A stretch of 64,000 bases of DNA from CAWFGW01 sp963849955 (GTDB taxonomy: Bacteria; Bacteroidota; Bacteroidia; Cytophagales; JAAEPT01), in NCBI GenBank assembly GCA_963849955.1, contig CAWKJU010000001.1, forward strand, positions 62,001 to 126,000, given 5' to 3'. Both the position numbers and the translations under genes were made by a program. This document shows, in pieces, positions 30,232 to 39,046 of the stretch. Every line of letters starts with the position of its first letter. Position 1 is the stretch's first letter. The notes below the pieces were generated by a model. The model was not told the origin of the DNA. It did no database searches and saw only the letters and a list, made by a program, of their open reading frames with translations.

Positions 30232-30279
30232 TCGCTTATAAGGATTAGACTTAAAACTTATTACTCAAAACTCAATAAC

Positions 30280-30912
30280 TTGAATATAAAAATAAAAGTC
30301 TGTGGCATGCAGGATCCTGAGAACATCGAGGAGCTCGTGGCGTTACAACCTGACTACATTGGATTGATCTTCTATGAAGGGTCTAAACGATATGCCGGAG
30401 CTACACCTTCCATGGCTATTGAGGCGGTTATTCCAGATTCTATAGAGCCTGTAGGAGTTTTTGTGAATGAAGCGATGGAGGAAATTGAAGAAATTTCTGC
30501 CGATTATAACATCAACACCTTACAGTTGCATGGGGATGAATCACCTGAGTTTTGTGGTAAGTTAAAAAACAAAGGCTTTAAAGTAATTAAAGCTTTCGGA
30601 GTGGATGAGCAATTTGACTTTAAAAAGTTGGAACCTTACAAAAACAAAGTCGATTTCTTCCTGTTCGATACTAAGGGAAAGGAACGTGGCGGAAATGGTG
30701 TAACTTTCGATTGGTCTATCTTAAAAAAATATGATAACTCAGTGCCTTTTTTCCTAAGTGGAGGTTTGAGTGCAGACAACATTTCGGAAGTGTTAAAATT
30801 GGAAGGAATGAATATGCACGCTGTGGATGTAAATAGTAAATTTGAACTAGAACCAGGCGTGAAAGATGTTGAATTACTGAAAGAATCAGTGTTTAAAAAA
30901 TTGAGAATATAG
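30280..30912 (+). CDS. trpF: Phosphoribosylanthranilate isomerase
   Basis: I place the start at TTG 30280, giving 210 residues beginning with the family motif NIKIKVCGMQDPENI. The longer in-frame ATG at 30211 would add 23 residues that are only repeat sequence. TrpF motifs are KVCGM with the catalytic Cys, PDYIGLIFYEGSKRY, LQLHGDES, FLFDTKGKERGGNG with the catalytic Asp, and FFLSGGLSADN. It is a separate gene here, not fused to trpC as in E. coli. It catalyses the Amadori rearrangement of phosphoribosylanthranilate. Confidence 0.93.
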   Translation: MNIKIKVCGMQDPENIEELVALQPDYIGLIFYEGSKRYAGATPSMAIEAVIPDSIEPVGVFVNEAMEEIEEISADYNINTLQLHGDESPEFCGKLKNKGFKVIKAFGVDEQFDFKKLEPYKNKVDFFLFDTKGKERGGNGVTFDWSILKKYDNSVPFFLSGGLSADNISEVLKLEGMNMHAVDVNSKFELEPGVKDVELLKESVFKKLRI

Positions 30913-30927
30913 AACTAAAAGACAGCT

Positions 30928-30985
30928 AAACGGTGAACGATGGAACGCTGAACGTTGCCCGTCAAACCGTTAAGCGTTCAACGTA
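30928..30985. repeat. AACGGTGAACG / CGTTCAACGT element between trpF and trpB
   Basis: Words of the form GAACG, CTGAACGTT and their inverse CGTTCAACGT recur within 58 nt, giving partial inverted symmetry around CCCGTCAAACCGTTAAG. Together with the elements at other junctions it suggests that the trp spacers are hot spots for small repeats. Pairing is weaker than at 29233 or 32180. Confidence 0.45.
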
Positions 30986-30986
30986 T

Positions 30987-32168
30987 ATGGAACATAAAAT
31001 AAACGAAAAAGGATATTATGGACAGTATGGGGGAGCTTACATCCCTGAAATGCTGTACCCAAACGTAAAGGAATTAAAAGATAATTACCTTAAAATCATG
31101 AACGAACCCAGCTTTAAGCAAGAGTTCAATGATTTGTTGCGAGACTATGTTGGTCGTCCAACTCCCTTATACTTTGCTTCGCGGTTATCGGAAAAGTATA
31201 ACACTAAAATCTATCTCAAAAGAGAGGATTTATGTCATACTGGTGCGCACAAAGTCAACAACACCTTAGGGCAAATTTTGGTGGCTAAACGTTTGGGAAA
31301 AACACGGATTATCGCTGAAACCGGAGCAGGACAACACGGTGTTGCCACTGCGACCATGTGTGCGTTAATGGGCCTACCATGCGTTATCTATATGGGAGAG
31401 GTTGACATCGAACGTCAGAAACCTAACGTAGAGCGTATGAAGCTTATGGGAGCCGAAGTTCGACCAGCATCTAGCGGAAGTAAGACCTTAAAAGATGCCA
31501 CCAATGAAGCGATCAGGGACTGGATCAATAACCCCGTTGATACCCACTACATCATCGGTTCGGTAGTAGGGCCTGATCCCTATCCAGACATGGTAGCACG
31601 ATTCCAGTCAGTAATTTCGGAAGAAATGAAATGGCAGCTTAAAGAAAAAACGGGTTCGGAAAACCCTGACTATGTTATCGCATGTGTTGGCGGTGGTAGT
31701 AATGCAGCAGGTGCATTTTATCATTACCTCAATGAAGAAAGTGTAAAGTTAATCGCGGTAGAGGCTGCTGGTTTTGGTGTTGATACAGGCAAAACGGCCG
31801 CAACAACAGCAAAAGGAGCTTCAGGAATCATTCATGGGAGCAAAACCCTGTTGATGCAAACCGAAGATGGACAAATTATTGAACCCCACTCTATTTCTGC
31901 TGGGTTAGATTACCCAGGAATTGGTCCAATGCATGCCTATTTATTTGACTCAGGTCGAGGTATATTTTATAGCGCTACAGATGATGAAGCGTATAATGCA
32001 GGCGTATTGTTAAGTAAAACCGAAGGTATTATTCCTGCTTTAGAAAGTGCCCATGCCCTCGCTGCGTTGGATTTTATTCAATTTAAAAAAGATGATGTGG
32101 TCGTGATTAACTTATCAGGTAGAGGAGATAAGGATTTACAAACTTACATGGATCGAGGAGGGTATTAA
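30987..32168 (+). CDS. trpB: Tryptophan synthase beta chain
   Basis: I use the ATG at 30987, giving 393 residues starting MEHKINEKGYYGQYGGAYIPE, the usual TrpB N-terminus. The upstream in-frame ATG at 30933 would add repeat-derived residues. Landmarks are KREDLCHTGAHKVNNTLGQ with the PLP lysine, ETGAGQHGVATATMCALMG, VACVGGGSNAAG (phosphate-binding glycines), EGIIPALESAHALAA and VINLSGRGDKD. It condenses indole with serine in a complex with TrpA. The gap to trpA is 100 nt and contains a CGTCATTCC palindrome. Confidence 0.98.
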   Translation: MEHKINEKGYYGQYGGAYIPEMLYPNVKELKDNYLKIMNEPSFKQEFNDLLRDYVGRPTPLYFASRLSEKYNTKIYLKREDLCHTGAHKVNNTLGQILVAKRLGKTRIIAETGAGQHGVATATMCALMGLPCVIYMGEVDIERQKPNVERMKLMGAEVRPASSGSKTLKDATNEAIRDWINNPVDTHYIIGSVVGPDPYPDMVARFQSVISEEMKWQLKEKTGSENPDYVIACVGGGSNAAGAFYHYLNEESVKLIAVEAAGFGVDTGKTAATTAKGASGIIHGSKTLLMQTEDGQIIEPHSISAGLDYPGIGPMHAYLFDSGRGIFYSATDDEAYNAGVLLSKTEGIIPALESAHALAALDFIQFKKDDVVVINLSGRGDKDLQTYMDRGGY

Positions 32169-32179
32169 TTTAAATTTTA

Positions 32180-32254
32180 CGTCATTCCGCACTTGATGCG
32201 GAATCTCTTAATCATGAAAACGATAGAGAGATTCCCGCCTTCGCGGGAATGACG
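32180..32254. repeat. CGTCATTCCGCA palindromic repeat between trpB and trpA
   Basis: Ends CGTCATTCCGC and GCGGGAATGACG; inside, GGAATCTCTTAATC faces GATAGAGAGATTCC. It is the longer relative of the element at 21069-21109. Confidence 0.8.
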
Positions 32255-32268
32255 AACTAGAGAAAACA

Positions 32269-33042
32269 ATGAACAGACTACAACAATTATTCAACGATAA
32301 AAAGGAGAACCTCCTCAACGTATATTTCACAGCAGGATACCCCAAACTAGACGATACGACTCGAATATTGAGTTTACTCGAAAAGTCAGGGGCTGATTTG
32401 GTAGAAATAGGTATGCCCTATTCCGACCCGATGGCCGATGGTCCTGTGATTCAAGAAAGTAATGGTGTGGCATTGGCCAATGGCATGTCGATAAAAAAGC
32501 TTTTTGAGCAACTGGAAGGTATTCGCGAGAAAGTATCTTTACCAATTTTGCTGATGGGCTATTTAAACCCAGTCATGCAATATGGAATTGAAAACTTCTT
32601 AAAAAAAGCAGCCGAAGTAGGGGTCGATGGCATCATTGTGCCTGACTTACCAATGCAGGAATATGAAGACGAATACCAAGGGTTGTTTGAAAAATACGGT
32701 TTGTCAAATGTGTTTTTGGTAACCCCACAAACCACGCCTGAACGACTTAAAAAAATCGACAGTCTAACAAATGGTTTTGTCTATATCGTTTCCACCAACA
32801 GTACTACTGGAAATGAAACTAAAAAAGAAGATACCACGACTGAATATTTTGAGCGAATTAAAGCAGCTGGATTGAAAAATGCGAGCCTGATTGGGTTTAA
32901 CATTAAAGACAATGCTTCATTTGCGAAGGCATGCAAATACTGTCATGGAGCCATTATCGGTAGTGCATTTATCAAGGTGTTAGAAAAAGGTGGTGACTTA
33001 GAGAAAAGTATTCCGGAGTTTGTGAAAGGGGTGAGGGGGTAG
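32269..33042 (+). CDS. trpA: Tryptophan synthase alpha chain
   Basis: The 257-residue TIM barrel has the catalytic residues in LVEIGMPYSDPMADGPVIQ (Glu and Asp). Further motifs are LMGYLNPVMQYG, VDGIIVPDLPMQE, FVYIVSTNSTTGN and the phosphate loop IGFNIKDNASF/GAIIGSAFIK. It cleaves indole-3-glycerol phosphate and channels indole to TrpB. It is the last gene of trpEGDCFBA. Downstream, 33043-33176, I see part of a GTCATC-GAGTGAAACGAAGAATCT repeat but no clear terminator before the convergent J-domain gene. Confidence 0.97.
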   Translation: MNRLQQLFNDKKENLLNVYFTAGYPKLDDTTRILSLLEKSGADLVEIGMPYSDPMADGPVIQESNGVALANGMSIKKLFEQLEGIREKVSLPILLMGYLNPVMQYGIENFLKKAAEVGVDGIIVPDLPMQEYEDEYQGLFEKYGLSNVFLVTPQTTPERLKKIDSLTNGFVYIVSTNSTTGNETKKEDTTTEYFERIKAAGLKNASLIGFNIKDNASFAKACKYCHGAIIGSAFIKVLEKGGDLEKSIPEFVKGVRG

Positions 33043-33176
33043 TCATTGAAGTGAATCGTGTCATCGTTTTGAGTGAAACGAAGAATCTAGGTAGGTAATA
33101 AATTATTTTTTTATAAAATTATAATTCGTTTGAGGTCCTTCTTTCAATTCTCCGAATCAGGATGGCAAATATAATA

Positions 33177-34370
33177 TTACCTACAATGCTTCTCAATCAC
33201 CTCATCCACAAACACATGCCCATTCTTTTTTGCTTTTTCAAACGAATTGCAGGCTTCGGCTAAACCAAGCTCCAGTTCGCATAAACCTTTCATATATAAA
33301 GCATCGCGATTAGCGCTTCTTAAAAACAAGGCACCACGTAAATCCTGAAGTGCCGCTTGATAGTCCTTAAGATTATAGTTGGTGATTGCACTTTGATAAT
33401 AGGAGTCAAAGTGTTCTTGAGGTGCATCTGAAGGTACAAACTGAAAGCCCACATTTTTATACTGTTCACTTAAAATTTGTTTTGCTTGCAGATGCCAAGT
33501 GACTGCTTGTTCAAGATCATTATAGTTGTCACGGTAAATAACGGCTAACAAGGTTGGTATTTCCGAAGACTCATCAGTTTGTACGGCTAACAGCAGGTCG
33601 ATAGCCTTTTCCGTCTGGTTGTTGTAATAATAGGCTAAGCCCAAATAATAATGATATTGATCCTGATGAGTTACCTCGCTACTATTACTTAATGTCGTAA
33701 AAGCCTCAATAGCTTCGTTGTATCTTCCTTCTTGTAAGTCTTGTGAGCCTTTTTTTGTAATCTCATATAAAATTGTGCGTTTGAAATCGATCGATTCCAG
33801 GTACTTGGGAAGCTCTTCATTGAGTTGATTGGCTAGTTGTAAACTTGCCGCATAATTTTTGTTTTGGAGTTGTGTCTCTGCTTCGGTGCTTAGTTTAATA
33901 AAGGTGTTTCTTGCAGCAATCCCTTTTCTTTTTAACGTTTCTTGTTGGTGGTATTGCACCAAGTTGGCTACGCCAATTGAACCAAACACCAACACTGAGC
34001 TTAAGCAGAGGACGGCTATAAAGTGTTTGTTCTTTAAATTTAGCCAGCTATCTTTTCTGTAATAAGGGGTGTAGGTTGGTTTACTGTATTGGTAATTTTG
34101 GGGTTGGGTATAAGCTTGGTAGTGGCTGGTGCTTTGTTGACTATATGACTGAAATTGCTGATAACTTAAAATAGCATCATAGCGTGATTTTTTCGCTGGG
34201 CTACTAAGAGTGTCATACGCGAGAGCAATTTTTTTAAATAGTTCTTCGGCATGAGGGTTATTAGGATTTTTATCAGGATGATATCGTAAAGCTAATTTCC
34301 GATAAGCGGATTTTATCTCCTCATAAGAGGCGTTTTCGGAAATGTTAAGTAGTTCGTAATGGTTCTTCAT
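33177..34370 (-). CDS. J-domain protein with membrane helix and TPR repeats
   Basis: Residues 1-70 form a DnaJ J-domain (YELLNISENASYEEIKSAYRKLALRYHPDKNP) with the HPD motif needed to stimulate DnaK. A Gln/Tyr-rich linker (about 71-108) and one membrane helix (about 113-132) follow. The rest is helical with TPR-like pairs (AASLQLANQLNEE, YNEAIEAFTTL, HYYLGLAYYYNNQTEKAIDLL, DYQAALQDLRGALFLRSANRDALYMKGLCEL). The layout suggests a membrane-anchored cochaperone recruiting DnaK to a partner bound by the TPR part; which side the TPR region faces is uncertain. No zinc-finger or client-binding domain of classical DnaJ is present. It may form a unit with the upstream CLC gene (43 nt apart). Confidence 0.85.
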   Translation of the reverse strand: MKNHYELLNISENASYEEIKSAYRKLALRYHPDKNPNNPHAEELFKKIALAYDTLSSPAKKSRYDAILSYQQFQSYSQQSTSHYQAYTQPQNYQYSKPTYTPYYRKDSWLNLKNKHFIAVLCLSSVLVFGSIGVANLVQYHQQETLKRKGIAARNTFIKLSTEAETQLQNKNYAASLQLANQLNEELPKYLESIDFKRTILYEITKKGSQDLQEGRYNEAIEAFTTLSNSSEVTHQDQYHYYLGLAYYYNNQTEKAIDLLLAVQTDESSEIPTLLAVIYRDNYNDLEQAVTWHLQAKQILSEQYKNVGFQFVPSDAPQEHFDSYYQSAITNYNLKDYQAALQDLRGALFLRSANRDALYMKGLCELELGLAEACNSFEKAKKNGHVFVDEVIEKHCR

Positions 34371-34413
34371 TTAATCGATATCTCTTTAAAGATAATGAAC
34401 CTACTCTAAAAAG

Positions 34414-35676
34414 TTACTTTGAGTTCAACTCGTGGAGTGTTTTTTCTTCATGAATGGGGTGCGCATTTTTTGAAGACCCCACAATTTGTGCTTTGTAAAT
34501 ACCTGTATGCCCCGAAAACAGGTAAGCCACAATACAAGCGATACCTATATACGTTCCGCCTTCTGCACCAAACAATTCAATACCCATAAAAATACAAGCT
34601 AAAGGGGTATTCGCTGCTGCTGCAAACACAGCCACAAAACCACAACCCGCTAATAGTGCCATAGGCAGAGGAATAAAAAATGAAAGCGCATTACCCAGTG
34701 TTGCACCTATAAAAAACAAAGGTGTAACTTCACCACCCTTATAACCTGCTCCTAAAGTGATGGCAGTGAAAATGATTTTTACAGCAAAGTCATACCAGGG
34801 TAGTGGTGATGAGAAAGCTTCCACAATGGTTGGAACCCCGAGACCGATGTATTTGGTTGTTCCAATGCTCCATACTAGTAAAGCGATAATAACTCCCCCT
34901 ACAAAAGGTCGCAAAGGAGGAAAAGAAATGTGTTTTCCATAAAATTTCCCTAACTCGCGTGTTAAGACACTAAAACTCATTCCGGCTAAGCCAAAGAATA
35001 ATCCGCCTATGATTATCCAAAGGATGTTGATTGTAGTAAGTGGTGGTACTGCATCGATAAAATAGGCCGTGTGACCAACCCCCCAGGCAGTCGTAACATA
35101 ATCGGCCAAAGCAGCAGATAGGAAACAAGGTAAAATAGCTTTATAATTGATTCGCCCTATAAAGGCCATTTCCAAACCGAAAATAGCACCAGCTAAAGGC
35201 GTTCCAAATACAGAAGCGAATCCAGCACTTACTCCAGCTGCGATTAATATTCTGCGATTTTCATCATCAAAGTGAAAAACGCGATGCAATTGATCAGCAA
35301 TGGAACCACCCATTTGCACGGCAGTACCTTCACGACCAGCGGAGCCACCGAAGAAGTGAGTCGCCACTGTTCCAACCAGTACAAATGGTGCCATTAAGAT
35401 AGAAATCAACTTTGTTGGCTGTTGGATTTCTTCAATAATAAGGTTGTTACCCGCCTCAACCTCTTTCCCAAAATAATGATAGAGCAAACCAATAGCCATA
35501 CCTCCAACGGGGAGAGTCCAAATAATCCATGGATGGGCTTCTCGCCAGTTGGTTGCCCACTCTAATGACACTAAGAAAAAAGCAGACGCACTCCCTACAG
35601 TCAAACCGATGAAAGAACTAATAAGAAGTCCACGGAATATGAATTGAAGTAGTTGTAGGTGCTCTTTTGCCTTCAA
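34414..35676 (-). CDS. CLC-family anion channel/antiporter (possible F-/H+ type)
   Basis: The 420-residue membrane protein has the CLC core: GGSAGREGTAVQMGGS with the gating glutamate in GREG, GVSAGFASVFGTPLAGAIFGLEMAF, and YKGGEVTPLFFIGATLG. It has no CBS domains. The usual selectivity motif GSGIP near helix D is replaced by AGNNLII, so the serine that coordinates chloride is absent. I recall similar changes, with GREGT, in the CLC-F fluoride/proton antiporters; that assignment is inference. The gene starts 3 nt after serS, in the same direction, so it is probably expressed with it. I found no sign of a fluoride riboswitch in front. Confidence 0.85.
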   Translation of the reverse strand: MKAKEHLQLLQFIFRGLLISSFIGLTVGSASAFFLVSLEWATNWREAHPWIIWTLPVGGMAIGLLYHYFGKEVEAGNNLIIEEIQQPTKLISILMAPFVLVGTVATHFFGGSAGREGTAVQMGGSIADQLHRVFHFDDENRRILIAAGVSAGFASVFGTPLAGAIFGLEMAFIGRINYKAILPCFLSAALADYVTTAWGVGHTAYFIDAVPPLTTINILWIIIGGLFFGLAGMSFSVLTRELGKFYGKHISFPPLRPFVGGVIIALLVWSIGTTKYIGLGVPTIVEAFSSPLPWYDFAVKIIFTAITLGAGYKGGEVTPLFFIGATLGNALSFFIPLPMALLAGCGFVAVFAAAANTPLACIFMGIELFGAEGGTYIGIACIVAYLFSGHTGIYKAQIVGSSKNAHPIHEEKTLHELNSK

Positions 35677-35678
35677 AA

Positions 35679-36953
35679 TTAGTTGATAAGGTCAAACCCT
35701 GTATAAGGACGTAAAATTTCTGGAATAACAATTCCTTCTTCCGTTTGGTTGTTTTCAAGCAAAGCTGCTAAAATACGAGGCAAAGCCAAAGCACTACCGT
35801 TGAGGGTATGCAACAACCGTGATTTTTTATCTTCGTCTTTGAAGCGAAGTTTTAATCGGTTGGCTTGATACGTTTCAAAATTACTTACTGAACTGACCTC
35901 TAGCCACATTTTCTGCGCAGCAGAATACACTTCTAAATCATATGTCAAGGCAGAGGTAAAGCTAATGTCTCCACCACAAAGGGTTAAAACGCGGTAAGGA
36001 AGTTCCAGTTTTTCAAGAAGGCTTTGTACATGTTTACACATTCCCTCCAAAGCTTCATATGATTTGTCCGGATGTTGTATTTGTACTATTTCTACTTTGT
36101 CAAATTGATGGAGTCGGTTAAGTCCTCGTACATGAGCACCCCACGAGCCCGCTTCTCTTCTAAAACAAGGGGTGTAGCCAGCATGTTTTATTGGAAGGTC
36201 GCTTTCTTTCAAAATCACATCGCGGTACATGTTGGTGATAGGCACTTCCGCTGTAGGAATCAAATAGAGGTTATCACCACTAGCATGGTACATTTGCCCT
36301 TCTTTGTCAGGCAATTGTCCAGTAGCATATCCTGATTCTTCATTGACCAAAATAGGTGGTTGTACTTCACTATAACCAGCTTTCACTGCTTCATCCAAGA
36401 AAAAATTAACTAGTGCACGTTGTAATCTTGCACCTTTGCCTTTGTAGACAGGAAAGCCAGCACCCGTAATTTTAATACCTAACTCAAAATCGATGATGTC
36501 ATATTTCTTTATTAACTCCCATTGTGGTAAGGCGTTTTCAGGAAGTTTTATTTCCTTTTTCCATTCGTAAGTGGTGAGGTTGTCTTCCGCACTTTTTCCT
36601 TCTGGTACTTTACTGTTGGGTATATTAGGGATGGTATATAACAAATCACGAACCTGATCCTCAAGCGTTTTTACTTTATCTTTCAAAACGCTGGCTGCTT
36701 CTTTTAGAATGCCTGTTTCTTTTTTTATACCTTCAGCCTCTTCTCTTTTGCCCTCTTTCATCAATAGCCCAATCTGTTTTGCAATTGAATTTGCCTGGGT
36801 GAGGTTACTATCTAGTTCTTGTTGCGTTGATTTTCGTGCCTCATCAAGTTGAATAACTTGATCGATGGTTTCCTCCGCATTTTTAAACCGTTTAACTTCT
36901 AAACCCTTTAAAACAGTGTTTTTGTTTTCTTTAATGAAAGCTATCTCCAGCAT
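35679..36953 (-). CDS. serS: Seryl-tRNA synthetase
   Basis: I start at the ATG at 36953 (MLEIAFIKENKNTVLKGL), giving 424 residues; an upstream frame adds seven unlikely residues. The N-terminal half is the tRNA-binding coiled coil (residues about 25-105, rich in Glu/Lys). Class II motifs follow: GAGFPVYKGKGARLQRALVNFFLDEA (motif 1), CFRREAGSWGAHVRGLNRLHQFDKVEI (motif 2) and LNGSALALPRILAALLENNQ (motif 3). It charges tRNA-Ser and tRNA-Sec. It is the first gene of a run with the CLC gene, divergent from rho. Confidence 0.97.
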   Translation of the reverse strand: MLEIAFIKENKNTVLKGLEVKRFKNAEETIDQVIQLDEARKSTQQELDSNLTQANSIAKQIGLLMKEGKREEAEGIKKETGILKEAASVLKDKVKTLEDQVRDLLYTIPNIPNSKVPEGKSAEDNLTTYEWKKEIKLPENALPQWELIKKYDIIDFELGIKITGAGFPVYKGKGARLQRALVNFFLDEAVKAGYSEVQPPILVNEESGYATGQLPDKEGQMYHASGDNLYLIPTAEVPITNMYRDVILKESDLPIKHAGYTPCFRREAGSWGAHVRGLNRLHQFDKVEIVQIQHPDKSYEALEGMCKHVQSLLEKLELPYRVLTLCGGDISFTSALTYDLEVYSAAQKMWLEVSSVSNFETYQANRLKLRFKDEDKKSRLLHTLNGSALALPRILAALLENNQTEEGIVIPEILRPYTGFDLIN

Positions 36954-37028
36954 GATGTTTTTAAAATTTGTCACAAAAATAAAGGGATAGATAGAAACAA
37001 CATGAAATAAGTGATAAATAAATTATTT

Positions 37029-37036
37029 TAAATTTG
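37029..37036 (+). promoter_or_regulatory. Possible -7 element upstream of rho
   Basis: TAAATTTG is a full TAnnTTTG match but has no clear -33 TTTG. If used, the rho transcript would have a leader of about 145 nt. Long leaders with Rho-dependent autoregulation are known for rho in other bacteria. Confidence 0.4.
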
Positions 37037-37187
37037 TTTCTTAAGGTCGGTAGTGATATACTTGTACATCGAAGAAGGCACCCAGCCTCTTTAGTTTAGC
37101 ATTTCTACAGTAACTACACGTTATTTCCTAGAACTTTAAATAATCAAATAAAACTTATTATTAACCAAAATTAGTCACTGACTTTTC

Positions 37188-38852
37188 ATGTACAGTATTG
37201 ATGAATTAGAACTGAAATTGCTTTCTGAGTTAAAGCAAATCGGAGAAGAGTTGAACTTAAAAAAGTTCAAAACCCTTACAAAACAAGAGCTTATTTATTC
37301 TATTCTTGACCACCAAGCCCAAAACCCTGGTCAAGTAGAAGCAATTAAAAAAAGAGAATCTAAAGTAGAAGCGAAAGATTTAGCTCAACCAGAAACTGCC
37401 ACTCCTAAAGCTGCCCCAGCTCCTAAAAAGCAAGTTGCTTCAGAAGGATTTGAAGTAAGCGAGTCTGCTGCTCCAGCTCCAGCTAAAAAAAGCCGGTTTA
37501 AGCGAGAGAAAGTAGTAGAAGTAGAGGGGGTAGAGGAAATACCTGAAACAATTACTTCTGCTCCTCCAAAATATAAAGAGCGCACAAGAGAAAAGGCAAC
37601 CCCTTCCTCCAACGGTTCAGGATCGACAGATTCTCAAACAGACGTGGCTACTGCACCAGCTCCACGTGAGCGTGCTCCAAGACCTGCACGTCAAGCCGCT
37701 GCGCCAGTAACAACCAACTCCGTTAACTTAAAAGAGTTTGACGGAATTATTGAAAGCCAAGGCGTATTAGAAATAATGCAAGATGGTTATGGTTTCCTTC
37801 GCTCATCAGATTATAACTACTTAGCGAGTCCTGACGATATTTATGTATCACCATCTCAAATCAAATTGTTTGGTTTAAAAACGGGAGATACGGTAAAAGG
37901 GGATATCCGTCCTCCAAAAGAAGGTGAGAAATATTTCGCGCTATTAAAAGTAACGGATGTAAACGGTAGAACTACTGAAGAAATCAGAGACCGTATTCCT
38001 TTTGAATACTTAACGCCTTTATTTCCTCAAGAAAAATTAAATTTATTTACTAAACCTTCTGAATATTCTACTCGAATAGTGGATATGTTCTCTCCAATAG
38101 GAAAAGGACAAAGAGGGATGATTGTTGCGCAACCTAAAACGGGTAAAACAGTTTTGTTGAAGCAAATTGCCAATGCGATTGCTGAAAATCACCCTGAGTG
38201 TTATTTAATGATTCTTCTAATTGACGAACGTCCTGAAGAAGTAACAGATATGGCACGTAGTGTAAAAGCAGAAGTTATCTCTTCTACGTTTGATGAGCAA
38301 GCAGAACGTCACGTGAAAGTCACTACTATGGTGCTTGAGAAAGCAAAAAGAATGGTAGAGTGTGGTCACGATGTCGTCATCTTATTGGATTCAATCACAC
38401 GTTTAGCTAGAGCTTACAATACAGTAGTGCCTTCATCAGGTAAAATATTATCTGGTGGTGTGGATGCAAATGCATTACACAAACCTAAACGTTTCTTTGG
38501 TGCCGCTAGAAATGTAGAGAACGGTGGTTCTTTAACAATAATTGCTACTGCATTAACTGAAACTGGTTCTAAGATGGATGAAGTTATCTTTGAGGAATTC
38601 AAAGGAACGGGTAACATGGAACTTCAGTTGGATCGTAAGTTAGCTAACAAACGTGTGTATCCTGCTATTGATGTGCCGGCAAGTGGTACACGTAGAGAAG
38701 ACTTGTTGATGGATAAAGAACAACTGCAACGGATCTGGATTTTACGTAAGTTTATGTCAGATATGAACTCAAATGAAGCAATGGAATTCTTGTTGAGCCG
38801 AATGAAAGGTACCAAGGATAACGAAGAGTTCTTAATTTCTATGAATGGATAA
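37188..38852 (+). CDS. rho: Transcription termination factor Rho with large N-terminal insertion
   Basis: This 554-residue Rho is about 135 residues longer than the E. coli protein. Residues 1-50 are the Rho N-terminal helical domain (LSELKQIGEELNLKKFKTLTKQELIYSILDHQ). Residues about 50-180 are a low-complexity, Ala/Pro- and charge-rich insertion. The cold-shock-like RNA-binding domain follows (QDGYGFLRSSDYNYLASPDDIYVSPSQI), then the ATPase with Walker A AQPKTGKTVLLK, Walker B DVVILLDSITRLARAYN, and the Q- and R-loops. Inserted N-termini are known in Bacteroidota and Actinobacteria and can add RNA binding or phase separation. It is monocistronic with a strong terminator. Confidence 0.96.
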   Translation: MYSIDELELKLLSELKQIGEELNLKKFKTLTKQELIYSILDHQAQNPGQVEAIKKRESKVEAKDLAQPETATPKAAPAPKKQVASEGFEVSESAAPAPAKKSRFKREKVVEVEGVEEIPETITSAPPKYKERTREKATPSSNGSGSTDSQTDVATAPAPRERAPRPARQAAAPVTTNSVNLKEFDGIIESQGVLEIMQDGYGFLRSSDYNYLASPDDIYVSPSQIKLFGLKTGDTVKGDIRPPKEGEKYFALLKVTDVNGRTTEEIRDRIPFEYLTPLFPQEKLNLFTKPSEYSTRIVDMFSPIGKGQRGMIVAQPKTGKTVLLKQIANAIAENHPECYLMILLIDERPEEVTDMARSVKAEVISSTFDEQAERHVKVTTMVLEKAKRMVECGHDVVILLDSITRLARAYNTVVPSSGKILSGGVDANALHKPKRFFGAARNVENGGSLTIIATALTETGSKMDEVIFEEFKGTGNMELQLDRKLANKRVYPAIDVPASGTRREDLLMDKEQLQRIWILRKFMSDMNSNEAMEFLLSRMKGTKDNEEFLISMNG

Positions 38853-38874
38853 GCTTAACTGCTTGTAAAAATAT

Positions 38875-38909
38875 AAAGGGCATTGAAAATTATTTCAATG
38901 CCCTTTTTT
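38875..38909 (+). terminator. Intrinsic terminator after rho
   Basis: AAAGGGCATTGAAA (38875-38888) and TTTCAATGCCCTTT (38893-38906) form a 14-bp stem with a short loop, followed by more T residues. Confidence 0.9.
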
Positions 38910-39046
38910 ATGTGTGAATTTTAATGTCTAACAAACTGCCAATCTCAGTGTACCCACTGACATTTTTAATAGGCTTAGGCTTGAAGTTAGTCAGGGAAGA
39001 CACTGACTAAGGCGGTAAGGTTGTGAATATTTACTACTTCTGACAA

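Noticed and set aside
30211..30279. Longer trpF start at ATG 30211
   Set aside because: The extra 23 residues are translated repeat DNA, partly shared with 24361-24384; the TrpF family motif KVCGM is expected within the first ten residues, which the TTG at 30280 gives.
30933..30986. Longer trpB start at ATG 30933
   Set aside because: The 18 added residues come from the GAACG-type repeat and the normal TrpB N-terminus begins at the ATG at 30987.
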